Below, one piece after another: positions 10,884 through 22,430 of a DNA stretch of 64,000 nt (position 1 is its first letter; each line of letters starts with the position of its first letter). The translations under genes and the position numbers were made by a program. The notes beneath the pieces are model-generated. The model searched no databases, had not been told where the DNA came from, and saw only the letters and a list, made by a program, of their open reading frames with translations. The stretch is from the NCBI RefSeq assembly GCF_963676685.1, contig NC_092344.1:101028749-101092748 (forward strand), written 5' to 3'. This stretch comes from Mytilus edulis. Lineage: Eukaryota > Mollusca > Bivalvia > Mytilida > Mytilidae.

Positions 10884-13800
10884 GCTCAGTAGTCAGTGCT
10901 TCGGTACTGACATGATTAAACAAACTTTATTTAAATTATCCGTTTATAAATTTTGAAATTATTATGAAACTAAGGTTTCAACTCCCTCAGGCAAAGTTGG
11001 CTTTAGATGAATTTGGCTATTTATTTTAGGTATTTTTAACATATAGCTCTTCAACGATTTTCGGTACTTATACATCTTCGGATTTCAAATGTTTGGCTTT
11101 GAGCGTTCCTGATGAAGGTAAATCCAGAAAAGCGCTTCGGACGCAATAAATTATTAAACGTGTTGTTTTATATTTTTACATCACTGGGTCGATACCTCTG
11201 CTGGTGGACTATCAGTCCCCGAGGGTATCATCAGCTCAGTAGTCAGTGCTTCGGTACTGACATGATTAAACAAACTTTATTTAAATTATCCGTTTATAAA
11301 TTTTGAAATTATTATGAAACTAAGGTTTCAACTCCCTCAGGCAAAGTTGGCTTTAGATGAATTTGGCTATTTATTTTAGGTATTTTTAACATATAGCTCT
11401 TCAACGATTTTCGGTACTTATACATCTTCGGATTTCAAATGTTTGGCTTTGAGCGTTCCTGATGAAGGTAAATCCAGAAAAGCGCTTCGGACGCAATAAA
11501 TTATTAAACGTGTTGTTTTATATTTTTACATCACTGGGTCGATACCTCTGCTGGTGGACTATCAGTCCCCGAGGGTATCATCAGCTCAGTAGTCAGTGCT
11601 TCGGTACTGACATGATTAAACAAACTTTATTTAAATTATCCGTTTATAAATTTTGAAATTATTATGAAACTAAGGTTTCAACTCCCTCAGGCAAAGTTGG
11701 CTTTAGATGAATTTGGCTATTTATTTTAGGTATTTTTAACATATAGCTCTTCAACGATTTTCGGTACTTATACATCTTCGGATTTCAAATGTTTGGCTTT
11801 GAGCGTTCCTGATGAAGGTAAATCCAGAAAAGCGCTTCGGACGCAATAAATTATTAAACGTGTTGTTTTATATTTTTACATCACTGGGTCGATACCTCTG
11901 CTGGTGGACTATCAGTCCCCGAGGGTATCATCAGCTCAGTAGTCAGTGCTTCGGTACTGACATGATTAAACAAACTTTATTTAAATTATCCGTTTATAAA
12001 TTTTGAAATTATTATGAAACTAAGGTTTCAACTCCCTCAGGCAAAGTTGGCTTTAGATGAATTTGGCTATTTATTTTAGGTATTTTTAACATATAGCTCT
12101 TCAACGATTTTCGGTACTTATACATCTTCGGATTTCAAATGTTTGGCTTTGAGCGTTCCTGATGAAGGTAAATCCAGAAAAGCGCTTCGGACGCAATAAA
12201 TTATTAAACGTGTTGTTTTATATTTTTACATCACTGGGTCGATACCTCTGCTGGTGGACTATCAGTCCCCGAGGGTATCATCAGCTCAGTAGTCAGTGCT
12301 TCGGTACTGACATGATTAAACAAACTTTATTTAAATTATCCGTTTATAAATTTTGAAATTATTATGAAACTAAGGTTTCAACTCCCTCAGGCAAAGTTGG
12401 CTTTAGATGAATTTGGCTATTTATTTTAGGTATTTTTAACATATAGCTCTTCAACGATTTTCGGTACTTATACATCTTCGGATTTCAAATGTTTGGCTTT
12501 GAGCGTTCCTGATGAAGGTAAATCCAGAAAAGCGCTTCGGACGCAATAAATTATTAAACGTGTTGTTTTATATTTTTACATCACTGGGTCGATACCTCTG
12601 CTGGTGGACTATCAGTCCCCGAGGGTATCATCAGCTCAGTAGTCAGTGCTTCGGTACTGACATGATTAAACAAACTTTATTTAAATTATCCGTTTATAAA
12701 TTTTGAAATTATTATGAAACTAAGGTTTCAACTCCCTCAGGCAAAGTTGGCTTTAGATGAATTTGGCTATTTATTTTAGGTATTTTTAACATATAGCTCT
12801 TCAACGATTTTCGGTACTTATACATCTTCGGATTTCAAATGTTTGGCTTTGAGCGTTCCTGATGAAGGTAAATCCAGAAAAGCGCTTCGGACGCAATAAA
12901 TTATTAAACGTGTTGTTTTATATTTTTACATCACTGGGTCGATACCTCTGCTGGTGGACTATCAGTCCCCGAGGGTATCATCAGCTCAGTAGTCAGTGCT
13001 TCGGTACTGACATGATTAAACAAACTTTATTTAAATTATCCGTTTATAAATTTTGAAATTATTATGAAACTAAGGTTTCAACTCCCTCAGGCAAAGTTGG
13101 CTTTAGATGAATTTGGCTATTTATTTTAGGTATTTTTAACATATAGCTCTTCAACGATTTTCGGTACTTATACATCTTCGGATTTCAAATGTTTGGCTTT
13201 GAGCGTTCCTGATGAAGGTAAATCCAGAAAAGCGCTTCGGACGCAATAAATTATTAAACGTGTTGTTTTATATTTTTACATCACTGGGTCGATACCTCTG
13301 CTGGTGGACTATCAGTCCCCGAGGGTATCATCAGCTCAGTAGTCAGTGCTTCGGTACTGACATGATTAAACAAACTTTATTTAAATTATCCGTTTATAAA
13401 TTTTGAAATTATTATGAAACTAAGGTTTCAACTCCCTCAGGCAAAGTTGGCTTTAGATGAATTTGGCTATTTATTTTAGGTATTTTTAACATATAGCTCT
13501 TCAACGATTTTCGGTACTTATACATCTTCGGATTTCAAATGTTTGGCTTTGAGCGTTCCTGATGAAGGTAAATCCAGAAAAGCGCTTCGGACGCAATAAA
13601 TTATTAAACGTGTTGTTTTATATTTTTACATCACTGGGTCGATACCTCTGCTGGTGGACTATCAGTCCCCGAGGGTATCATCAGCTCAGTAGTCAGTGCT
13701 TCGGTACTGACATGATTAAACAAACTTTATTTAAATTATCCGTTTATAAATTTTGAAATTATTATGAAACTAAGGTTTCAACTCCCTCAGGCAAAGTTGG

Positions 13801-16800
13801 CTTTAGATGAATTTGGCTATTTATTTTAGGTATTTTTAACATATAGCTCTTCAACGATTTTCGGTACTTATACATCTTCGGATTTCAAATGTTTGGCTTT
13901 GAGCGTTCCTGATGAAGGTAAATCCAGAAAAGCGCTTCGGACGCAATAAATTATTAAACGTGTTGTTTTATATTTTTACATCACTGGGTCGATACCTCTG
14001 CTGGTGGACTATCAGTCCCCGAGGGTATCATCAGCTCAGTAGTCAGTGCTTCGGTACTGACATGATTAAACAAACTTTATTTAAATTATCCGTTTATAAA
14101 TTTTGAAATTATTATGAAACTAAGGTTTCAACTCCCTCAGGCAAAGTTGGCTTTAGATGAATTTGGCTATTTATTTTAGGTATTTTTAACATATAGCTCT
14201 TCAACGATTTTCGGTACTTATACATCTTCGGATTTCAAATGTTTGGCTTTGAGCGTTCCTGATGAAGGTAAATCCAGAAAAGCGCTTCGGACGCAATAAA
14301 TTATTAAACGTGTTGTTTTATATTTTTACATCACTGGGTCGATACCTCTGCTGGTGGACTATCAGTCCCCGAGGGTATCATCAGCTCAGTAGTCAGTGCT
14401 TCGGTACTGACATGATTAAACAAACTTTATTTAAATTATCCGTTTATAAATTTTGAAATTATTATGAAACTAAGGTTTCAACTCCCTCAGGCAAAGTTGG
14501 CTTTAGATGAATTTGGCTATTTATTTTAGGTATTTTTAACATATAGCTCTTCAACGATTTTCGGTACTTATACATCTTCGGATTTCAAATGTTTGGCTTT
14601 GAGCGTTCCTGATGAAGGTAAATCCAGAAAAGCGCTTCGGACGCAATAAATTATTAAACGTGTTGTTTTATATTTTTACATCACTGGGTCGATACCTCTG
14701 CTGGTGGACTATCAGTCCCCGAGGGTATCATCAGCTCAGTAGTCAGTGCTTCGGTACTGACATGATTAAACAAACTTTATTTAAATTATCCGTTTATAAA
14801 TTTTGAAATTATTATGAAACTAAGGTTTCAACTCCCTCAGGCAAAGTTGGCTTTAGATGAATTTGGCTATTTATTTTAGGTATTTTTAACATATAGCTCT
14901 TCAACGATTTTCGGTACTTATACATCTTCGGATTTCAAATGTTTGGCTTTGAGCGTTCCTGATGAAGGTAAATCCAGAAAAGCGCTTCGGACGCAATAAA
15001 TTATTAAACGTGTTGTTTTATATTTTTACATCACTGGGTCGATACCTCTGCTGGTGGACTATCAGTCCCCGAGGGTATCATCAGCTCAGTAGTCAGTGCT
15101 TCGGTACTGACATGATTAAACAAACTTTATTTAAATTATCCGTTTATAAATTTTGAAATTATTATGAAACTAAGGTTTCAACTCCCTCAGGCAAAGTTGG
15201 CTTTAGATGAATTTGGCTATTTATTTTAGGTATTTTTAACATATAGCTCTTCAACGATTTTCGGTACTTATACATCTTCGGATTTCAAATGTTTGGCTTT
15301 GAGCGTTCCTGATGAAGGTAAATCCAGAAAAGCGCTTCGGACGCAATAAATTATTAAACGTGTTGTTTTATATTTTTACATCACTGGGTCGATACCTCTG
15401 CTGGTGGACTATCAGTCCCCGAGGGTATCATCAGCTCAGTAGTCAGTGCTTCGGTACTGACATGATTAAACAAACTTTATTTAAATTATCCGTTTATAAA
15501 TTTTGAAATTATTATGAAACTAAGGTTTCAACTCCCTCAGGCAAAGTTGGCTTTAGATGAATTTGGCTATTTATTTTAGGTATTTTTAACATATAGCTCT
15601 TCAACGATTTTCGGTACTTATACATCTTCGGATTTCAAATGTTTGGCTTTGAGCGTTCCTGATGAAGGTAAATCCAGAAAAGCGCTTCGGACGCAATAAA
15701 TTATTAAACGTGTTGTTTTATATTTTTACATCACTGGGTCGATACCTCTGCTGGTGGACTATCAGTCCCCGAGGGTATCATCAGCTCAGTAGTCAGTGCT
15801 TCGGTACTGACATGATTAAACAAACTTTATTTAAATTATCCGTTTATAAATTTTGAAATTATTATGAAACTAAGGTTTCAACTCCCTCAGGCAAAGTTGG
15901 CTTTAGATGAATTTGGCTATTTATTCTAGGTATTTTTAACATATAGCTCTTCAACGATTTTCGGTACTTATACATCTTCGGATTTCAAATGTTTGGCTTT
16001 GAGCGTTCCTGATGAAGGTAAATCCAGAAAAGCGCTTCGGACGCAATAAATTATTAAACGTGTTGTTTTATATTTTTACATCACTGGGTCGATACCTCTG
16101 CTGGTGGACTATCAGTCCCCGAGGGTATCATCAGCTCAGTAGTCAGTGCTTCGGTACTGACATGATTAAACAAACTTTATTTAAATTATCCGTTTATAAA
16201 TTTTGAAATTATTATGAAACTAAGGTTTCAACTCCCTCAGGCAAAGTTGGCTTTAGATGAATTTGGCTATTTATTTTAGGTATTTTTAACATATAGCTCT
16301 TCAACGATTTTCGGTACTTATACATCTTCGAATTTCAAATGTTTGGCTTTGAGCGTTCCTGATAAAGGTAAATCCAGAAAAGCGCTTCGGACGCAATAAA
16401 TTATTAAACGTGTTGTTTTATATTTTTACATCACTGGGTCGATACCTCTGCTGGTGGACTATCAGTCCCCGAGGGTATCATCAGCTCAGTAGTCAGTGCT
16501 TCGGTACTGACATGATTAAACAAACTTTATTTAAATTATCCGTTTATAAATTTTGAAATTATTATGAAACTAAGGTTTCAACTCCCTCAGGCAAAGTTGG
16601 CTTTAGATGAATTTGGCTATTTATTTTAGGTATTTTTAACATATAGCTCTTCAACGATTTTCGGTACTTATACATCTTCGGATTTCAAATGTTTGGCTTT
16701 GAGCGTTCCTGATGAAGGTAAATCCAGAAAAGCGCTTCGGACGCAATAAATTATTAAACGTGTTGTTTTATATTTTTACATCACTGGGTCGATACCTCTG

Positions 16801-17828
16801 CTGGTGGACTATCAGTCCCCGAGGGTATCATCAGCTCAGTAGTCAGTGCTTCGGTACTGACATGATTAAACAAACTTTATTTAAATTATCCGTTTATAAA
16901 TTTTGAAATTATTATGAAACTAAGGTTTCAACTCCCTCAGGCAAAGTTGGCTTTAGATGAATTTGGCTATTTATTTTAGGTATTTTTAACATATAGCTCT
17001 TCAACGATTTTCGGTACTTATACATCTTCGAATTTCAAATGTTTGGCTTTGAGCGTTCCTGATGAAGGTAAATCCAGAAAAGCGCTTCGGACGCAATAAA
17101 TTATTAAACGTGTTGTTTTATATTTTTACATCACTGGGTCGATACCTCTGCTGGTGGACTATCAGTCCCCGAGGGTATCATCAGCTCAGTAGTCAGTGCT
17201 TCGGTACTGACATGATTAAACAAACTTTATTTAAATTATCCGTTTATAAATTTTGAAATTATTATGAAACTAAGGTTTCAACTCCCTCAGGCAAAGTTGG
17301 CTTTAGATGAATTTGGCTATTTATTTTAGGTATTTTTAACATATAGCTCTTCAACGATTTTCGGTACTTATACATCTTCGGATTTCAAATGTTTGGCTTT
17401 GAGCGTTCCTGATGAAGGTAAATCCAGAAAAGCGCTTCGGACGCAATAAATTATTAAACGTGTTGTTTTATATTTTTACATCACTGGGCCGATACCTCTG
17501 CTGGTGGACTATCAGTCCCCGAGGGTATCATCAGCTCAGTAGTCAGTGCTTCGGTACTGACATGATTAAACAAACTTTATTTAAATTATCCGTTTATAAA
17601 TTTTGAAATTATTATGAAACTAAGGTTTCAACTCCCTCAGGCAAAGTTGGCTTTAGATGAATTTGGCTATTTATTTTAGGTATTTTTAACATATAGCTCT
17701 TCAACGATTTTCGGTACTTATACATCTTCGGATTTCAAATGTTTGGCTTTGAGCGTTCCTGATGAAGGTAAATCCAGAAAAGCGCTTCGGACGCAATAAA
17801 TTATTAAACGTGTTGTTTTATATTTTTA
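10884..17828 (+). repeat. 350-bp tandem array: 20 bodies, 19 linkers
   Basis: The period is exactly 350 bp. The array starts at GCTCAGTAGTCAGTGCTTCG and ends at TGTTTTATATTTTTA, giving twenty 295-bp bodies and nineteen 55-bp linkers. The first linker (11179-11233) is a nested hairpin containing GGACTATCAGTCC inside GATACC/GGTATC. Each body opens with the hairpin GTCAGT-loop-ACTGAC and closes with a hammerhead-like core. Units look identical except for 15926 (T to C), 16331 and 17031 (G to A, exactly two units apart), 16364 (G to A) and 17489 (T to C). The repeated 64-codon frame starting MKVNPEKRF spans body, linker and next body and is a by-product of the array. Confidence 0.97.
11109..11144 (+). 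other. Hammerhead-ribozyme-like core (first of 20)
   Basis: CTGATGA (11109-11115) is followed by a weak stem II (GG/CC around TAAAT), GAAA (11127-11130) and a short hairpin GCG-CTTCGGA-CGC (11132-11144). The order equals the conserved hammerhead core. The closing A-U pair after GAA is replaced by A/A and stem I pairing is not obvious, so catalytic activity is doubtful. The motif recurs every 350 bp. In the unit at 16364 the core reads CTGATAA. Confidence 0.4.
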
Positions 17829-18115
17829 TTCCATAACGGTCAACCAACTCGTGATGGCGTCCGTAAAATTTACGAAGGGATGATTTCAACTTCACCATTT
17901 GGAACTCTTGGTTTAATAGCTTCCTTGTGAGCAGCAAACCTCTATCAAGAAAATCATGATAGGAAATGCAAGCACGGGAATATCGTATCAATTGGGAGAT
18001 ATATACCCCGTATGCAGGTGCTGCTAGAATGTTGCTACTTAGAAATGGAAAGTTCACAATTGGAAAGCTGAACTCATCTCTTTTGTCGTAAACAATCTTT
18101 CTTGTCGAAATTGTC
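17829..18115 (+). repeat. Dispersed repeat family A, right part
   Basis: It resumes the copy broken at 10884 with CCATAACGGTCAACCAACTC, GTGATGGCGTCCGTAAAATT, and later CTTGGTTTAATAGCTTCC and ATCTCTTTTGTCGTAAAC. The 99-residue minus-strand frame across it is a repeat shadow, since related frames appear in the copy at 40794-41450. Confidence 0.9.
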
Positions 18116-18119
18116 AAAT

Positions 18120-18920
18120 TTGAAGCATTTATTTTAGTTTTTGATCAGTGGCAGTTTATTGTTTTCATTCAATGTGCAAAAATTAGCTTTGGATATCATT
18201 TGAAAAAAAAGAAATATTTCTCCCACATGTTTTGTATGATTTTGTGTCAAGTTTTGGCACTGAAATCAGTCTTTATTAGTTCTTCAAAAAAATGTACAAG
18301 GTTCGGATAAAACAAAATTGTCTGATATTAAGCATTGAGCATCAATGAATAGACAATTATCGTCAAAGCACACGTCTAGTACAGTAAATTTGGCACAGTT
18401 TAATGATGTCCATAACTTCATTGTCTGTTCTTTTGCAAAAGTGAACTATAACATCTTTGTAAAAAATTATACATAAAGGAATAGCTGAATTGCCAATCAA
18501 AGATAAAATAGTTTATGTATAACATGTATCCAGTACAAACGATAAGATTATTGAAATGATATTAAATGTATGGCATTGTCAACGACATGCCATAAAATCT
18601 GTGTGGTATTTGACAACATGGAGTCTAATTACAGAATGTAGGCTCTGTTAATTTAGTCTTTGCCAAAAATGTAAATTTCGCAGACAACAGACATAATCCG
18701 AATTCCAATGTGGTTATCTAAAATGATAGTGCGACCTACACAAAAAAGATAGCGAGAAGAAATAAGCTTCATATGAAAGTTTTAAACAATTTTCCCCAAA
18801 ATGTTCATATTTTGTTGGATAAGATCTTTTATATACTCTCTTGGTTTAGTGTTGGTATCTGGACATATGATAGACGTGGTTTGCTTTAAAAAGAATTGTC
18901 TTTCGAAAATACAATTAAAA
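18120..18920. other. Intergenic DNA, no gene seen
   Basis: AT-rich sequence without recognisable repeats, domains or long frames. The 87-codon frame at 18801 runs into the repeat that follows and is not credible as a gene. Confidence 0.5.
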
Positions 18921-18944
18921 GTAATTATGATAAATAAACTCATC

Positions 18945-19170
18945 ATAGATTCCAGGATTAAAATTTTATATATACGCCAGATGCGCGTTTTGTCTACAAA
19001 AGACTCATTAGTGACGCTCGAGTTAAAAAAATGTTTAAATGGCCAAAAAAATGTTCGAAGTTAAAGAGCATTGAAGACCAAAAATTCCTAAAAGGTTTGC
19101 CAAATACAGCCCAGGTTATCTATTCCTGAGGTAGAAAAGCCTTAGTATTTCAAAAAATCAAAGTTTTTTG
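18945..19170 (-). repeat. Hammerhead-like repeat, family C
   Basis: On the minus strand it reads GAGCGTCACTAATGAGTC, TTTTGTAGACAAAACGCG and CATCTGGCGTATA, with the downstream end near CCTGGAATC. Upstream it holds CCAGGAATAGATAACCTGG-like sequence and GCTGTATTTGGCAAACC. The core has decayed: CTGATGA became CTAATGA and GAAA became AAAA. A degenerate monomer. Confidence 0.75.
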
Positions 19171-19189
19171 ATAACAGTTAATTTATTAT

Positions 19190-19290
19190 TATGAAATGCT
19201 GTATGGTAGGTAATTACTTTGTTTATTTAATGTATGTAAGATAGAAGCAGATGCGTTGGGGTGTTAAAAGTCCATTTACCGACACACACT
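19190..19290 (-). repeat. Family B fragment; unoccupied version of the MITE site
   Basis: AATGCTGTATGGTAGGTAAT, TACTTTGTTTATTTAATG and TATGTAAGATAGAAGCAG are contiguous here. At 8870-9765 (opposite strand) the same two flanks are separated by about 830 bp. This locus therefore shows the pre-insertion arrangement. Confidence 0.7.
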
Positions 19291-19429
19291 GAGTTGTTGC
19301 GAGCCTTATTTACCAGTGGCACAGCACAGTAGCTCCTAAAAAAGTGATTCACATATGTACCTGAAAGTTATTATGATTGTATTTGCATAGTAAAAATGAA
19401 CTTTGACATTCAATGTCTAACTTCATAGC

Positions 19430-19607
19430 ACCTGAGATCACCCCTTATTTTTGGTGGGGTTCGTGTTGCTTATTCTTTAGTTTTCTATGTTGTGTCATCT
19501 GTACTATTATTTGTCTGTTTGTCTTCCTTCCCTTTTAGCCAGGCGTTGTCAGTTATTTTTCGATTTATGAGTTTGACTGTCCCTCTGGTATCTTTCGTCC
19601 CTCTTCC
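19430..19607 (-). repeat. Dispersed repeat family A, partial
   Basis: Reverse complement of the left part of family A. It contains CACCTGAGATCACCCCTTAT, GTGGGGTTCGTGTTGC, AGTTTGACTGTCCCTCTGG and TATCTTTCGTCCCTC. It lacks the right half. Confidence 0.85.
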
Positions 19608-20295
19608 ATGCCGTGCAGGAAAACAAATTGTTGCACAGCAAAAATATTAACAGATTTTTCTGACTTTTGAATTTTATACTGTAATGTATTGATTCCCAGC
19701 AATTCACTGTGGTTCATTTTATTCAAAATCTCACCATGAAGCATGATGATCCCCTAAGTGGGCTGTCACTTTTGAAGTTTACCAAATATTTTCCAAAGAT
19801 TTGTTGGCACATAAAAGTAACTACTTTCTTTTAAGTAAAACAGTGCAGAAGTATTGTAAAAACTATTTATCGCTTAAATGTTGCATTTCAAGAGACCTGA
19901 CGGTTTTAGGTAAAGGTGAATTTAAGTATTCAACAAAATTTATGTTCGTACCATAGACTTAAGAAATTTGAAAAAACTGATCAAATACACTATCCACTAA
20001 AATACAAAATTGGAGTGTTCCTTTGGTATCTGTCGCCTTTTTCTGTTAGCTAGTTCTACGAAAATTGGTATGAATAGAAACAATAAAGCTACAATATTTC
20101 AGCATAAAATTGACAATTTAAATATTAGCCAAAACTTAAACCAAGATCTATTTAGACCAATACGTACGCGGTCAAAAGGTGGACCCCTTGTTTTTGTCCT
20201 ATATTATTTCTGTAAACATTATGCAAATGGTAACATCAACGAAACCTTACATTATGTTTACATTTATTGGCATACTAGGAGGTCATACTAAATTT
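19608..20295. other. Intergenic DNA, no gene seen
   Basis: No recognisable repeat or domain. The 93-codon frame at 20010 has no supporting splice sites or motifs. Confidence 0.45.
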
Positions 20296-20299
20296 TAAT

Positions 20300-21845
20300 G
20301 ATCAAATTGGTCAATTTTTAAAGTAAAAGTATCAATTAGTGCGACAGATTGAAACTTTTAATAGGATGACACTTAAATTTGATCATAACACTTGAATCAT
20401 CCATCAGATAAACATAATTTTTCAATAATATTTGTATATTGGATAATGGTCAAGGTGACCTAGTAATATCAATATGTACAATCATTCATTACTGTTGATG
20501 TAGATCATAGCTAAATTTGACATAACACGCTATTTATTAGAGTTGTCAAAATAAATTTGAGCCTCAACATCTTATGCAAGTTATGGAAAAAAAACCACTC
20601 TACAAAGATAATTGGTGGGTCTTTTCACAAAATATCTTACGAGTTGATCTAAGTAATATCTTTTGTAATGTTAAAAATCAACATCCCCTGAGTTCAACCC
20701 AGAATTTTGTGTGAATCATTTGGAACACTCTGAAATTTTCTGTGTACTGATTTGTATACCGTTTGCTATGTGTTTTTTTCTCTCGTTTGGACGTGATTGT
20801 TTTGTCGCACTGATATCTTCACGCATTTTTTTTGTATACACAATATATCAACAATAGAAACCTCCCTTATGCAGTGCAAATAAAAATTATTTATATGTTT
20901 TATTAGCTTCACATCTACAGAAACTACTAAAGTATTTAACAAATGTTTTTTGAGCATTTACCACCCGTATTTCTAGACATGATACACAAGGCATATAGCC
21001 AAAGTATATTCAATTTAGATATATTTAATTATTAATTGGCCAAACAATCAATTTATGATTATGATCATCTTAAATTAAATTGAAACATTGTCTCTCAAAC
21101 AGATTAAGAATTGCTGACATGTTTTCAAAACTAGAACGAGTTCAATTACAGATTTGTGTCTTTATTGTATTCAAGCTTATAAAATTATGTCATCGACAAG
21201 AAATTAAATATTTATTGATAACAAATTTATGTTATTGTAATTTACTACGACAGATTATAGTTATTAATGGTTTTAATATTTATTTGACACAACTTCAAGA
21301 CTATTATCAACACGTAGGAGCTCAGCAAATGCTCAGACTTCTGTCTATAAAATATACTGATTTTTTTTCTACATTTCGCAATGGATTATGTCGAAGTAAA
21401 ATTTGCATTTGTATTTAATCTTTTTATGTCTTCTTTGTTTGTCAATTTAAAAGTAAAAGCTCTTAATGGGTTCGTACAACTTCAAAACACAAAACGCGAT
21501 GATATTAAATTTTAGTTTACAATAGTTGAATGACTGTTAGAAAAACATAATTTTCAATAATATTTGTGTATTGGACTATGGTCAGAGGTGTCCTAATTGA
21601 TATAAATTACAATTTACAAAATAAATAATGTAGGTGTAGGTTAGAGCTAACCTTGACATATGCTTGTTATGTATATTAAGGTCATTGAGTTCCATATTAT
21701 AAGTCGGTATACCTCACAGGTTTAACATTAAAAGATTTCAGAGAAAGTATTCTGCTTTATTTTATTGAGAGACACTTTTTCACTTTTTTTCTCTCTTAAG
21801 CTTTCAGTAGGTCGAACATCAGCTTGATCTTAAATGCTAGTGCTA
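20300..21845 (+). repeat. Diverged copies 3 and 4 of the old duplicated unit
   Basis: Two blocks (about 20300-20690 and 21005-21845) share AACATAATTTTTCAATAATA, TTTGTATATTGGATAATGGTC and neighbouring motifs with each other. They share GATATATTTAATTATTAA, CAGATTTGTGTCTT, GGTTAGAGCTAACCTTGAC and TTGATCTTAAATGCTAG with 7685-10330. The 112-codon frame at 21080-21418 falls in this block. Its frame is not shared with the better preserved copies, so it is not called a gene. Confidence 0.55.
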
Positions 21846-22023
21846 TATATCTGTTAACAAATTGAAATCGAATAAACTGTCATATCTTTTACACAAAGAG
21901 ATGCAAAAACTATTGTCTCAACTGATGGATACTTCTACCATATTTTTTTGTTCTTTTATTTCCTGAACCATTATTATCGGCAGTATAAACTCATCAAATA
22001 TACTAGGCTTATAATTTGTTACG

Positions 22024-22135
22024 TTAAAAAGTAAAATCACAAAAATACTGAACTCCGAGGAAAATTCAAACAGAGAAGTACCTAATCAAATGGTAAATTC
22101 AAAAGCTCAAACACATCAAACGAATGGACACGCGC
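22024..22135 (+). repeat. Dispersed repeat family E, short copy
   Basis: It contains AAATACTGAACTCCGAGGAA and AACACATCAAACGAATGG, as at 800-1125 and 47700-47948. It ends in ACGCGCGTTTCGTCCAC, resembling the family C core region, so it may be a composite. Confidence 0.75.
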
Positions 22136-22430
22136 GTTTCGTCCACAGAAAAACATTATTGTGATAGCTTTAAGGTTGTCATTTGAAATTAATCCCAAAA
22201 TTAACTTAATTGTTGACATTTATATAAGATATGATTATTTTATTGTGTAATAACATATGAAAAAGAAAAAAAAAATCCGCGACAATCAGGCTTTGAACAC
22301 AAACAGTTAAGACAAATAATATTCCCTTATAATGAGGTGTCAAATTCTAAATCTAGATAGTTTCCTTCATTTCAAAATATGAAATAAGCCGAAAACTTTA
22401 TTCGAAAACATATGATATCAAACAATGATT

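Noticed and set aside
11112..17606. Repeated 64-codon frame (MKVNPEKRF...) as a tandem gene family
   Set aside because: The frame spans body, linker and next body, overlaps the hammerhead-like core, has no domain, and exists only because the 350-bp unit is repeated. It ends differently in the solo copy at 35619.
10884..17828. CRISPR array
   Set aside because: The 350-bp unit is entirely repeated without unique spacers, in a eukaryotic context with no cas genes.
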